A stretch of 38,324 nucleotides of DNA from Gammaproteobacteria bacterium (GCA_009846005.1 VXYL01000015.1:1-38324); one strand, 5' to 3'; numbered from the stretch's first letter, positions 1 through 8,050 are shown. Numbers and translations: made by a program. Notes: generated by a model not told the origin, from the sequence alone.

Positions 1-1829
1 ATCCGCAGTTCGCCACGCACAACGCACACACCCTGGCGGCGGTGCTGGAACTCGCCGGAAGCGCTCCCGGGCCCTACGAGTTCCAGCGCCTGCACGGTAT
101 GGGTGAACTCCTCTACGACGAGGCGCGGCGGTGTTTCGACGAGATGCCGCCAGTACGCGTGTACGCACCGGTCGGTGCGCACAAGGATCTGCTCGCCTAT
201 CTGGTGCGGCGGCTTCTCGAGAACGGCGCGAATTCGTCGTTCGTCAATCGGTTTCTGGACGACGACATCGACGTGGACGAACTGGTCCGCGACCCCCTTG
301 GCGTCGTTGCGGATTGCGGCGGTTCTCCACATCCCCAGATCGCGTTGCCCGTGGATCTCTATGGCGATCGTCGGAACTCATGCGGATTGGACCTCGGACA
401 GCGTAACCGCGTGGACGAACTCGTCGTATCGGCAGCGTCCTGCGACGTACAGGACGACCTGCCGAAAGCCGACCTCGAAGTGGAATTTCGACGTGCCGCC
501 GCGGCGTTTCCGGCCTGGGAAACAACGCCGGCCGGCTCGCGGCGCGAATGTCTTGCCCGACTCGCGGACCTTATCGAAGCGAACCGGCCGCGCTTCGTTG
601 CGCTGATGGCCGTGGAGGCTGGCAAAACTATGGTCGACGCCGTGGCGGAGGTGCGCGAAGCCGCCGACTTCTGCCGCTACTACGGCGTCGAATGCGAGCG
701 CCTGTTCGCGGATCGGAAGGTGCTGCAGGGGCCGACCGGTGAGTCGAACACCCTGGAATTGCACGGACGCGGCGTATTCGCCTGCATCTCCCCTTGGAAC
801 TTTCCATTGGCGATCTTCACAGGCCAGGTCGTCGCGGCCCTCGCGGCCGGCAATACGGTCGTCGCCAAGCCCGCGGCCCAAACGCCGCGCATCGCCGCCG
901 CCGCTGTGGAATTGATGCACGAGGCCGGGGTCCCGGAAAACGCCGTGCGATTGGTTTGCGGAGGCGTGGACGCCGGCGCGGCCGTCGTCGCCCACGACTC
1001 GGTCGCCGGTGTCGCCTTCACGGGTTCGACCGCGACCGCCAAGGCAATCCAGCGCTCGCTGGCCGACAAGGACGGGCCCGTCGTTCCGCTCATCGCCGAG
1101 ACCGGGGGGCAGAACGCGATGATCGTGGACTCGACGGCATTGCCGGAACAGGTGGTCGACGATGTCGTCGCATCGGCATTCCGGTCGGCCGGACAGCGCT
1201 GCTCGTCGCTCCGCGTGCTCTACGTCCAGCAGGACATTGCCGAACAGTTGATCGCCATGATCGTCGGTGCGATGCGCGCGCTCGTGATCGGCGACCCGGC
1301 GGATCCCGCGACGGATGTCGGCCCCGTGATTGACGGCGGCGCGTTGGACAGGCTCGAGGCTCACGTCGATGCGATGCGGGACAAGATCGTCTACCAGTGC
1401 GAAGTCCCTCCGGGACTCGACGGATGCTATATCGGTCCCACGCTGATCGAGGTCGGCTCCATCGCGGAGCTTGACGCCGAGCGATTCGGTCCGATCCTGC
1501 ACGTCGCGCGCTTCGAGAGCCCTCGGCTCGATCGCGCGCTCGCCGACATCCAGAACGCTGGCTACGGTCTGACCCTTGGCATCCATTCGCGCATCCATGG
1601 GTGCGCGGAGAATGTGATGGCCACGGTCAAGGTCGGCAATACCTACGTCAATCGCGACATGATCGGGGCGACGGTCGGGGTACAGCCGTTCGGCGGCGAA
1701 GGACTGTCCGGGACTGGACCCAAGGCTGGCGGCCCGAACTACCTGGCCCGGTTTGCCGTCGAGCGGACCGTGACCTGGAATACGACCGCCACCGGCGGCA
1801 ACGCGGAATTGCTCAGTCTGCCGGACTGA
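1..1829 (+). CDS. putA: PutA, proline dehydrogenase / P5C dehydrogenase (3' part)
   Basis: Bifunctional enzyme that oxidises proline to P5C with FAD and then P5C to glutamate with NAD. The gene enters the window in frame at base 3, so its start lies outside. The first ~100 visible residues are the end of the proline dehydrogenase barrel: FATHNAHTL, LHGMGELLYDE and the FAD-binding segment RRLLENGANSSFVNR. A short linker follows, then a complete aldehyde dehydrogenase domain with the oxyanion/NAD motif ISPWNFPLA, the general base in ETGGQNAM and the catalytic Cys in AGQRCSSLRV. The protein ends soon after the PFGGEGLSGTGPKAGG and NTTATGGNAELLSL segments, so no long C-terminal extension is present. 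It converges with the coiled-coil gene at 1869, with a hairpin between them. The DNA-binding domain found in some PutAs would be off-window. Confidence 0.96.
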   Translation, partial: PQFATHNAHTLAAVLELAGSAPGPYEFQRLHGMGELLYDEARRCFDEMPPVRVYAPVGAHKDLLAYLVRRLLENGANSSFVNRFLDDDIDVDELVRDPLGVVADCGGSPHPQIALPVDLYGDRRNSCGLDLGQRNRVDELVVSAASCDVQDDLPKADLEVEFRRAAAAFPAWETTPAGSRRECLARLADLIEANRPRFVALMAVEAGKTMVDAVAEVREAADFCRYYGVECERLFADRKVLQGPTGESNTLELHGRGVFACISPWNFPLAIFTGQVVAALAAGNTVVAKPAAQTPRIAAAAVELMHEAGVPENAVRLVCGGVDAGAAVVAHDSVAGVAFTGSTATAKAIQRSLADKDGPVVPLIAETGGQNAMIVDSTALPEQVVDDVVASAFRSAGQRCSSLRVLYVQQDIAEQLIAMIVGAMRALVIGDPADPATDVGPVIDGGALDRLEAHVDAMRDKIVYQCEVPPGLDGCYIGPTLIEVGSIAELDAERFGPILHVARFESPRLDRALADIQNAGYGLTLGIHSRIHGCAENVMATVKVGNTYVNRDMIGATVGVQPFGGEGLSGTGPKAGGPNYLARFAVERTVTWNTTATGGNAELLSLPD

Positions 1830-1850
1830 CCGCAGAACGGCGGGACGCAG

Positions 1851-1878
1851 CCCGACCGTTGGTGTCCCCTAGGTCGGG
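1851..1878. terminator. Hairpin between convergent putA and coiled-coil gene
   Basis: A perfect 7-bp inverted repeat (CCCGACC at 1851-1857, GGTCGGG at 1872-1878) with a 14-nt loop lies between two convergent genes. It contains the TAG stop codon of the minus-strand gene (1869-1871). There is no T tract, so intrinsic termination is uncertain. Confidence 0.3.
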
Positions 1879-2321
1879 GCGGGTGCCTGCGGTCCGGGCA
1901 ACGACAGTTCGGCGAAGCGCCCCCGCACTTCGCCCCTGAACTCCGCCAGTTCCCGCGCCAACGTTTGGTGGTCTTTGGCCAGACCATCCACCTTGGCATC
2001 GAGCTTGTCGACCTTCGCTTCGATCGGTTGGATCTTCTCGTCGATCCTGCGGTCGAGGATCTCGAAACGGTCGTCGATCTTGCGGTCGAGGGTCTCGAAA
2101 CGGTCGTCGATCTTGCGGTCGAGGGTCTCGAAACGGTCGTCGATCTTGCGGTCGAGGGTCTCGAAACGGTTGCTGAACCTATCGTCGAGGTTGACGAATT
2201 GCTGATCGATCTTGGCGCCGAACTGCTCGAACACCTTCACAAACACGCGCCACATGAACACGCCGAATGCGAAGACGGAAGCAAGAAAGGAAGCGCCCAA
2301 GGCGATGACTTCGGTACCCAT
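1869..2321 (-). CDS. Small membrane-anchored coiled-coil protein with 11-residue repeats
   Basis: 150-residue protein of unknown function. The N terminus has one hydrophobic segment (about residues 5-28), consistent with a single membrane anchor. The rest is charged and predicted to be a long coiled coil. Residues about 50-95 contain four near-identical 11-residue units of the form RFETLDRKIDD, encoded by a 33-bp tandem repeat. A second, less regular helical stretch follows, and then a Pro-rich C terminus. The ATG at 2321 is preceded by a good ribosome binding site, AAGGAG, at 7-bp spacing. It resembles short DUF-type coiled-coil proteins that occur widely without a known role, and no specific family is recognised. 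The repeat number could vary between strains by slippage. Confidence 0.75.
   Translation of the reverse strand: MGTEVIALGASFLASVFAFGVFMWRVFVKVFEQFGAKIDQQFVNLDDRFSNRFETLDRKIDDRFETLDRKIDDRFETLDRKIDDRFEILDRRIDEKIQPIEAKVDKLDAKVDGLAKDHQTLARELAEFRGEVRGRFAELSLPGPQAPAPT
2041..2172. repeat. 33-bp tandem repeat, four copies, in coding sequence
   Basis: Four consecutive 33-bp units start at 2041, 2074, 2107 and 2140. Units two and three are identical; the first and last differ at a few bases. The unit is a multiple of three, and encodes the 11-residue coiled-coil unit RFETLDRKIDD on the minus strand. Eleven residues is a known hendecad coiled-coil period. Confidence 0.9.
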
Positions 2322-2387
2322 CTAACTTCTCCTTGTTGGGTAGCTTGTCCTTGGAATAATCGAATCCTACACCAATCCCCGGCGGGT

Positions 2388-3542
2388 TTACTCGTCGGCT
2401 TGCGCGAAGCCGTAGAGCCTTGCCGCGTTGTCGCAGACGATCTTCCTTCGGGTCTCGCTCGACACGGCGCCGAGTTCTCGGGCGATGAACGCCTGCGAAT
2501 CCGGCCAGACGCCGTCGGGGTGCGGGAAGTCGCTACCCCACATGACGTTGTCCTCGCCGAGAACATCGAGTAGACGAATGCCGATCGGATCGCTCTGGTA
2601 GGTGGCGTAGCATTGCCGTCGCCAGTACTCGGACGGCTTCATGGCGAGCGTCAGATCCTTGAACTGGTCCTCCCACTCGAGATCCATGTGTTCGAGGATG
2701 TAGGGGATCCAGCCGATCCCGCTCTCGCCGATGACGATCTTCAAGTTCGGGTGGGCTTCGAGCACGCCGCCGTAGATGATCTCCATGATGATCTTCGCCA
2801 TGGCGAGCTGGAAGCTGGTGATGTGCACGGCGAACGCCTGGCGCCTGCCCAGCGCGGACATCGACTCGAAGTCGTAGTCCATGCGCGGGCCGATGGTGTG
2901 GTAGTGGACCGGCAGCCCCGCATCCTCGGCCGCGGCCCAGAGCGGTTCCCAGCAGGCGTCGAACAGTGGTGCCATGTCGTGGGTATTGGCCACTTCAATG
3001 CCGCGCAGCACGCCGCGTCGGGCGACGCGGTCGACCTCCCGCAGGGCCGCATCGACGTCGTGGCTCGGAATGTTGGCGAGGCCGGCGAACCGGTCCGGGT
3101 GGGTCGCGCAGAAGTCGGCGAGCCAGGCATTGTAGATGCGCATCATCTCGTCGGCGGCATCGTTGTCGTCCAGACGCATCGCCGCACCGAGAATGCCGTA
3201 CAGCACCTCGGCCTGGACGCCGTCCAGATCCTGGTCGCGGATGCGCAGGTCCGGCTCGGTCAGGCGCCGGATTCCCGCCTCGCCGTCGCGGTATAGACCC
3301 TGTTCGGCCATCCGGTCGGAGCGGTGGATCTGGCCGGGAACGTAGGGTCGTCCGGCTGAACCCATGCCGTTTTGCAGGCCGAACCGGGCGCCGCTCCGGC
3401 TTACCCAGAAACGCCCGCCCTCGGTTTCGGTGACATAGGGCATCCGGTCCTTGAGTTCAGCGCGCGCCTCGGCGGTGAACAGATCCTCGGGTAGCCATGG
3501 CAGGTCCACATGGCAGTCGGCGGAAATAACCTCGTATCGCAT
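2388..3542 (-). CDS. Amidohydrolase family 2 protein (ACMSD-like fold)
   Basis: 384 residues, the usual length for PF04909 amidohydrolases, a TIM-barrel family that includes metal-dependent decarboxylases and hydrolases. The N-terminal metal motif is ADCHVD (residues 8-13), a DxH form rather than the HxH of classic amidohydrolases. Further family features are VHYHTIGPR in mid-barrel, KIVIGESGIGWIPYILEH, and the C-terminal WGSDFPHPDG with the metal-binding Asp. The ATG at 3542 has AAGGGA five bases upstream. It is divergent from the lipoprotein at 3618, with 75 bp between. It is one of three such paralogues in the window (also 25092 and 32946) and shares with the third a DFPH/DYPH...WP.S segment. 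The substrate is not deducible. Confidence 0.88.
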   Translation of the reverse strand: MRYEVISADCHVDLPWLPEDLFTAEARAELKDRMPYVTETEGGRFWVSRSGARFGLQNGMGSAGRPYVPGQIHRSDRMAEQGLYRDGEAGIRRLTEPDLRIRDQDLDGVQAEVLYGILGAAMRLDDNDAADEMMRIYNAWLADFCATHPDRFAGLANIPSHDVDAALREVDRVARRGVLRGIEVANTHDMAPLFDACWEPLWAAAEDAGLPVHYHTIGPRMDYDFESMSALGRRQAFAVHITSFQLAMAKIIMEIIYGGVLEAHPNLKIVIGESGIGWIPYILEHMDLEWEDQFKDLTLAMKPSEYWRRQCYATYQSDPIGIRLLDVLGEDNVMWGSDFPHPDGVWPDSQAFIARELGAVSSETRRKIVCDNAARLYGFAQADE

Positions 3543-3617
3543 TGGGTTCCCTTGCGGCCTTTCTGTCGAAGCGCGTGCGGGTTACGATTTTGCTTCAATT
3601 CCATCAAGGGGTCACCG

Positions 3618-4142
3618 ATGCCGTATCGCTGGTCGCTCGTATTCGGCATCGCGTTTCTCCTGCCGGCCTGCACGTCGCTGGATCCCGATGTTCCGCGCGG
3701 GTTCGATCTGAGCGGCGACTGGATGCTCGACCGCGACGCGAGCGATGCACCGCCCGACGTCGATGCCATTCGACGACGCGAGGACCGCGACGTGATCCGG
3801 GGACGGCAGTCGGACGCGGCGGCATCGGCCGCCTTCGCCGTGCAGGACTTTCCGGTGTTGACGGCCACGCGACTCGAAATCGAGCAGGACGACGAATCCA
3901 TGGGCATCCGCTACGACGGGACCCTGTACCGAGACATCAGCTGGGGAAAACGCGAACGCGATCTTTGGAGAGTGCATGCCGGCTGGAACGAAGGCGATCT
4001 GGTCATTCGGTCGGTTCGTGGCCGTACCAAGGGTAGCGAAACGTTGGCACTTGAACGCAACGGCATGCTGCTGCGCGTGACGGTCAGTATCGAGACGGGC
4101 GGGCAGGACGTGCGTTCGGTGCGCGTGTACCGGCGGCGCTGA
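3618..4142 (+). CDS. Predicted lipoprotein
   Basis: 174-residue putative lipoprotein. A short hydrophobic signal ends in LLPAC, giving Cys18 as the lipidation site. The mature part is hydrophilic, with no motif I recognise. It has a FDLSGDWMLD segment after the Cys and beta-rich alternation further on (for example RYDGTLYRDISWGKRERD and RVTVSIETGG), which suggests a beta-sandwich or lipocalin-like fold; that is inference. The start at 3618 is chosen because AAGGGG lies just upstream and the signal peptide begins there; a longer in-frame reading from 3510 would bury the signal. The gene stops 12 bp before a dispersed palindromic repeat. Confidence 0.8.
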   Translation: MPYRWSLVFGIAFLLPACTSLDPDVPRGFDLSGDWMLDRDASDAPPDVDAIRRREDRDVIRGRQSDAAASAAFAVQDFPVLTATRLEIEQDDESMGIRYDGTLYRDISWGKRERDLWRVHAGWNEGDLVIRSVRGRTKGSETLALERNGMLLRVTVSIETGGQDVRSVRVYRRR

Positions 4143-4153
4143 CCCCGACAGAT

Positions 4154-4217
4154 CCGTAGGGGCGACCCTATCGCGCCCATAGGGCGCGCCGGGACGGGAC
4201 AAGCCCGTCCCCTACGG
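4154..4217. repeat. Dispersed palindromic repeat, locus A (two modules)
   Basis: A 64-bp element bounded by perfect 9-bp inverted ends CCGTAGGGG (4154-4162) and CCCCTACGG (4209-4217). The left part starts with the GTAGGGGCGACCC module. The right part is the hairpin module GGGACGGG-acaag-CCCGTCCC. The right end carries the TAG stop codon of the minus-strand DUF1015 gene (4212-4214). Confidence 0.85.
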
Positions 4218-5513
4218 TTGGATCCGGCGACTCTCCAGGTAGAAGCGCTTCTCGTGCGCTTCGCCGAGCGAGAAGGTCTTGCGCGGCGTCGCGCCGTGTT
4301 CGACGACGCTCGCGAACAGGTCGTGCTTGTCCATGGCCGGGAGTACGAACCCGATTCGTCCTTCGGTCCGGCACAGATCGGCAAGCGCTGCTTCGCCGTG
4401 GATGTAGTCGACGCTTGCCGCGGCGTGTTCGGCGAGAAACGGGTCGAGGAAGGCATGCAGGGTGGCGGTTGCGAGCTGGAGAACTGGCGACTCGATCTCC
4501 ACCACGCCGAAGGAGGTTGCCGTCCGGTAGGGGAAACGGTGGGCTCTTGACGCGGGTTCTACGGCGCGAACCAGCCGCCAGATCCCCTCGTCGGGGTAGG
4601 TCCAATGCCGGACGCCCTGATCCGCGAAGTCCTTGGTCATCGCCCGTAGCAGCGCCTGCGGGTCGACCGCGTCCAGGAGCCGGTGAATCGGCTCGAAGCA
4701 CAGTGCCGGGTCGTGGATGTTGACCAGTTCGACCAACGCGAAGCGTCCCGGATGGTCTGGCGCAGCGAGTTTGCACGCCTTCGACTCCTCCCAGATGCCG
4801 CGCGCGGCGGCGAACGAATGGTTGCCGTCGCCCATGGCGTAGAGCATTGGTGGATCACCGCGAACCAACGCCGTGAGACGCGCCACGGTGTCCGCAATCA
4901 GCGTTTCCTGGCTCACCCATCGACCCTGCACGCGCCCGCCTCCCTGCATCAGCTCGAAGTCGTAGGCGTGTGGCAGGTCGAGGCGGGAGAGCGGCTCGAT
5001 GACCGTCTCCTCCGGGTCGTCGATCAACACCAGGATGTGCGGGGTCTCGAGGCAGGCATGGCGTCGAACCGCCATTCGCGCCGGCAACCGCGCAGGGTCG
5101 GTGCCCTCCGTGCTGCGAATCAGTTCGCGGGCGCCGTCGCGGAAGTCGAACCGTTCGAGGTCGAGCGCGACCAGCAGGCCTCTCCTTGGCGCAGCCCGAT
5201 GCAGGTGGCGCTCGACAAGCATGAGGCCCGGAGGGTGCTCGACCAGAGTGCCGTCGTCGAGGTATTGCGCCATTCGCCGGTTGATCCGCTCGATGGCCGG
5301 TTCGCGATCGCCCTTGTCAAGATGGGCCTCGGGAAGCACCAGGTCGAGCGTCGAGGGGGCATCGCCCACGAGGCGACGCGTTTCTTCCCAGTATTCGGGC
5401 TGCGAGGTGTATTGGTCGCATGCGATCACGGACCACGCGGGCAGCGAGATTCCCGGACGGGGCAGGAGCAGCGCCGGTACGTGGAGGGCGATCTCGGGAT
5501 AGTGTCTTTGCAC
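4212..5513 (-). CDS. DUF1015 family protein
   Basis: 433-residue member of the DUF1015 family (PF06245), a conserved soluble family of uncertain biochemistry. Visible family features are WSVIACDQYTSQPEYWEE near the N terminus, HILVLIDDPEETVIEPL, the conserved MGDGNHSFAAARGIWEE with the GNH core, VELVNIHDPALCFEPIHR and a C-terminal GFVLPAMDKHDLFASV. I chose the GTG at 5513 because the family's N terminus begins about there. The frame stays open far upstream, but that part is antisense to the deacylase gene. No strong ribosome binding site is visible, so the start is uncertain. It is divergent from the D-aminoacylase-like gene at 5574 (60 bp apart). Its TAG stop lies inside repeat locus A. Confidence 0.85.
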   Translation of the reverse strand: MQRHYPEIALHVPALLLPRPGISLPAWSVIACDQYTSQPEYWEETRRLVGDAPSTLDLVLPEAHLDKGDREPAIERINRRMAQYLDDGTLVEHPPGLMLVERHLHRAAPRRGLLVALDLERFDFRDGARELIRSTEGTDPARLPARMAVRRHACLETPHILVLIDDPEETVIEPLSRLDLPHAYDFELMQGGGRVQGRWVSQETLIADTVARLTALVRGDPPMLYAMGDGNHSFAAARGIWEESKACKLAAPDHPGRFALVELVNIHDPALCFEPIHRLLDAVDPQALLRAMTKDFADQGVRHWTYPDEGIWRLVRAVEPASRAHRFPYRTATSFGVVEIESPVLQLATATLHAFLDPFLAEHAAASVDYIHGEAALADLCRTEGRIGFVLPAMDKHDLFASVVEHGATPRKTFSLGEAHEKRFYLESRRIQP

Positions 5514-5573
5514 GGTCTTCGGGATGGCTCTGCGGACGGTTGGTGTATGGTATTGCGTTGGGGGGATGCACGC

Positions 5574-7271
5574 ATGACATACGATCTCGTTATCGAAAAC
5601 GGCACCGTGGTGGATGGTTCCGGGGTGCCGGGCTATCGGGCCGACATCGGGGTCGCCGACGGGCGAATCGCCTTCATCGGCAAGAACCCCGGCGGGGCCG
5701 CCAACCGGATCGACGCGGAAGGCCACGTCGTCGCGCCCGGTTTCGTCGACGGCCATACGCACATGGATGCGCAGGTGTTCTGGGATCGCCTCGGATCCTG
5801 CTCGTGCTACCACGGCGTGACGAGCGTGGTGATGGGCAACTGCGGCTTCACGCTGGCGCCGTGCCGGGAGAGCGAGGCGGATCTCGTGTTCCGCAACCTG
5901 GAACGGGCGGAGGACATTGCCCGGGAAGCCATGCTGGCCGGCATCGAATGGCGCTGGGAGACGTACCCGGAATACCTCGATGCTGTCGACGCCCTGCCGA
6001 AGGGCATCAACTACGCGGGCTACATCGGCCACTCGGCGCTGCGTACTTACGTCATGGGCCCCCGCGCCTTCGAGGAGCAAGCGACCGAGGACGACATCGA
6101 GCGCATGGCGGGCATCGTTCAGGAAGCGGTACGCGCGGGGGCGGTGGGCTTCACGACCTCCCGTTCCCCGAACCATCAGACCTCGGACCACAAGCCCGTG
6201 GCAAGCCGCCTCGCGTCCTGGGAGGAAGTCCGGGCCCTTGTCAACGCCATGGGGCGTACCGGCCTCGGGATGTTCGAAATTGCCGCGGAGGCGACCGGAC
6301 GGGATCCGTTGCGGATGCATGACTACCAGCAGCGCCTCAAGGCATTGGCGATCGAGTCGGGGGTGCCGGTGACCTGGGGCATGTTCGCCAACCGCCAGGC
6401 CCCGGAGGTCTGGCGCAGCTATTTGGATCTGCTCGACGAGGTCGCCGAGGCAGGTGGCCGCATGTTCGCCCAGGTCCACTCCCGCTCGATCTGCGTCATC
6501 TATACCTTCGAATCCCACCTGCCCTTCGACTCCTGGGACGTATGGCGGGACGTTCGCCGGTTGCCCCTGGCCGAGCAGAAGGCGCAGCTCGAGGATCCGG
6601 CCTTGAAGGCGAAGCTGATCGACGTGGCGAGCCGCCCCAGCGAACGGCACAAGGTCCGTGGCATGACCGTGAATCCGCCGGACTGGGAACGGCTGTTCGT
6701 GATGCGCGGCACCGACGGCCACGACGCGAGCGTCGCCCAACTCGCCCGGAAACGGGGTGTCCGGTGCGCGGAACTGCTGATCGATCTCGCCCTCGAAGAA
6801 GACCTGAAGACGCTGTTCCGGATGCCGCTCAACAACGAAAACGACGAGGACGTGCTCGCGATGATGAAGCACCCCCACTCGGTGGTGACCTTCTCCGATT
6901 CAGGTGCACACGTTTCGCAGATCATGGACAGCTCGCTGCAGACCAACGTGTTCAGCCAATGGGTTCGCGAGCGCCAGGCGCTGACCTTGGAGGAGGCGGT
7001 GCGGCAGGTCACCGCCGAGCCGGCGCGCCGATGGGGGCTCCACGACCGCGGCATGCTGCGCCTCGGGATGGCGGCCGACGTCACGGTGTTCGATCCCGAG
7101 ACGATCGCGCCGAACATGCCGGAGATCGTCCACGACCTGCCTGCTGGTGCCAAGCGCTTCAAGCAGACGGCGCAAGGCATCCTCGCCACGGTCGTGAACG
7201 GCGAAGTGCTGCTCCGGGACAACGAACCTACGGGCGCGACACCCGGTCGACTGCTGCGGGCGTCGCGTTAG
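5574..7271 (+). CDS. N-acyl-D-amino-acid deacylase-like amidohydrolase
   Basis: 565-residue zinc-type amidohydrolase of the PF07969 / D-aminoacylase group. It starts with the small beta domain (YDLVIENGTVVDGSG), followed by the metal motif VDGHTHMD (His61, His63). Next is MGNCGFTLAP with Cys90, the bridging cysteine typical of D-aminoacylases in place of the carboxylated Lys. Further features are TTSRSPNHQTSD, MFAQVHSRS and FSDSGAHVS with the catalytic Asp442. The C-terminal beta strands end in TVVNGEVLLRDNEPTG. The known family hydrolyses N-acyl-D-amino acids, but many homologues are untested. The ATG at 5574 follows a G-rich Shine-Dalgarno (GGGGGG); the frame is open far upstream, but that part is antisense to the DUF1015 gene. 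The stop TAG lies in the loop of a perfect hairpin. Confidence 0.9.
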   Translation: MTYDLVIENGTVVDGSGVPGYRADIGVADGRIAFIGKNPGGAANRIDAEGHVVAPGFVDGHTHMDAQVFWDRLGSCSCYHGVTSVVMGNCGFTLAPCRESEADLVFRNLERAEDIAREAMLAGIEWRWETYPEYLDAVDALPKGINYAGYIGHSALRTYVMGPRAFEEQATEDDIERMAGIVQEAVRAGAVGFTTSRSPNHQTSDHKPVASRLASWEEVRALVNAMGRTGLGMFEIAAEATGRDPLRMHDYQQRLKALAIESGVPVTWGMFANRQAPEVWRSYLDLLDEVAEAGGRMFAQVHSRSICVIYTFESHLPFDSWDVWRDVRRLPLAEQKAQLEDPALKAKLIDVASRPSERHKVRGMTVNPPDWERLFVMRGTDGHDASVAQLARKRGVRCAELLIDLALEEDLKTLFRMPLNNENDEDVLAMMKHPHSVVTFSDSGAHVSQIMDSSLQTNVFSQWVRERQALTLEEAVRQVTAEPARRWGLHDRGMLRLGMAADVTVFDPETIAPNMPEIVHDLPAGAKRFKQTAQGILATVVNGEVLLRDNEPTGATPGRLLRASR

Positions 7272-7279
7272 CGACGCCC
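7258..7279. terminator. Perfect hairpin over the stop of the deacylase gene
   Basis: GGGCGTCGC-gtta-GCGACGCCC forms a perfect 9-bp stem with a 4-nt loop. The TAG stop (7269-7271) starts in the loop. No T tract follows (cgacaccctt). It may terminate or protect the transcript end, or attenuate entry into the coiled-coil gene that starts 30 bp further on. Confidence 0.4.
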
Positions 7280-7300
7280 GACACCCTTGAAGCCACCGGC

Positions 7301-7699
7301 GTGAACGAAAAGATCGACGCGTTGCGACGCGAGGTCACTGCGGCCATCCAACGCGCCGAGGATCACGTGCGCGAAGATGTCGGGGCGCTTCGCGAGGACA
7401 TGCGTGCGCTGCGCGGGGAGGTCGCCGACCACCGGCAGGCGATGTCCGATTTGACGGAGCGCATGCGTGTCGACAGTGCCGCCGACCGCCAGGCCATGTT
7501 CGACTTGGCCGAGGGTTTCCGCAGGGACGCCGCGAACGACCGCAGGGACGCCGCCAGTGACCGACAGGCGATGCTGGCAAGCGCGGCCGACGACCGACAG
7601 GCGATGCTGGATGTCGCGGAGCGTATCCGCCGAGAGAGCGAAACCGACCGGCAGGCTATGATGGCACTGGTCGAATCATATAGGCAGAGCGTCGGCTGA
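7301..7699 (+). CDS. Small coiled-coil protein with DRQAM repeats
   Basis: 132-residue charged, almost wholly helical protein with no signal peptide or membrane segment. The GTG at 7301 gives NEKIDALRREV as the first residues; the same frame is open further upstream, but there it is antisense-like shadow of the deacylase gene. Its ribosome binding site is weak. The second half repeats the motif (D/H)RQAM five times at uneven spacing (HRQAMSDL, DRQAMFDL, DRQAMLAS, DRQAMLDV, DRQAMMAL), separated by Arg/Asp-rich helix. Such composition suggests a coiled coil that oligomerises. No function is recognised. It is similar in character, not in sequence, to the coiled-coil protein at 1869. Confidence 0.6.
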   Translation: MNEKIDALRREVTAAIQRAEDHVREDVGALREDMRALRGEVADHRQAMSDLTERMRVDSAADRQAMFDLAEGFRRDAANDRRDAASDRQAMLASAADDRQAMLDVAERIRRESETDRQAMMALVESYRQSVG

Positions 7700-7734
7700 G
7701 CCGGTCTACAGTTGCCGAGGCCTGCACGGCGCGC

Positions 7735-7762
7735 TTGCCGTGTGCCCGCAAGCAGGTACACT
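7735..7762 (+). promoter_or_regulatory. Candidate sigma-70 promoter of tRNA-Asn
   Basis: TTGCCG at 7735-7740 and TACACT at 7757-7762 with a 16-bp spacer match the -35 and -10 boxes at four of six positions each. The GC-rich stretch after the -10 (accgcgctcc) resembles the discriminator of growth-rate-controlled stable RNA promoters. The tRNA begins 27 bp after the -10 box. Confidence 0.45.
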
Positions 7763-7789
7763 ACCGCGCTCCTCAAGGCGAGGGACTTG

Positions 7790-7865
7790 TCCGCCTTAGC
7801 TCAGTTGGTAGAGCAGCTGACTGTTAATCAGCGGGTCGCTGGTTCGAGCCCAGCAGGCGGAGCCA
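7790..7865 (+). tRNA. tRNA-Asn (anticodon GTT)
   Basis: 76-nt cloverleaf with encoded CCA end. The acceptor stem TCCGCCT pairs with AGGCGGA; the D arm is GCTCAGTTGGTAGAGC. The anticodon stem GCTGA/TCAGC holds the loop CTGTTAA, with anticodon GTT at 7823-7825. The T arm is CTGGTTCGAGCCCAG. All stems are complete. No integrase or duplicated 3' end of the tRNA is visible nearby, so there is no sign of an island integrated here. Confidence 0.97.
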
Positions 7866-7874
7866 AACCCTGTT

Positions 7875-7920
7875 TGTCGACGCGTTCCGGCAGTGCCGAC
7901 CGGCCCTGCCGGGTTCGACA
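7875..7920. terminator. Imperfect stem-loop after tRNA-Asn
   Basis: TGTCGA...CCGGCAG (7887-7893) pairs with CTGCCGG (7906-7912)...TCGACA around a 12-nt loop, so two stem blocks of 6 and 7 bp are separated by a small internal bulge. There is no T tract. It could end the tRNA transcript or be a processing structure. Confidence 0.3.
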
Positions 7921-8050
7921 CGCCTTGCCTCCGTGGGGGGCACGGCCCCTGTCGAGGATCGTCTGTTATGCTCCGTGGGAATGCTTGGGGAGGTTCTCGC
8001 GTTGTAGGCGCGACGTCGGGCGCCTAGCGATGAACAGACTGGGGAAGTAA

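Noticed and set aside
378-1598. Minus-strand open frame of about 400 codons opposite putA
   Set aside because: It is antisense to clear aldehyde dehydrogenase sequence and has no domain.
2041-2172. 33-bp repeats as a CRISPR array
   Set aside because: The units are directly adjacent with no spacers, lie in a coding frame, and no cas gene is present.
4683-5573. Upstream extension of the deacylase frame
   Set aside because: It is antisense to the DUF1015 gene; the deacylase begins at 5574 with MTYDLVIENG, as in the family.
5514-6878. Upstream extension of the minus-strand DUF1015 frame
   Set aside because: It is antisense to the D-aminoacylase-like gene, and family similarity begins only near 5513.
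7790-7865. tRNA-Asn as an integration site of a genomic island
   Set aside because: No integrase, no duplicated tRNA end and no shift in base composition were seen nearby.
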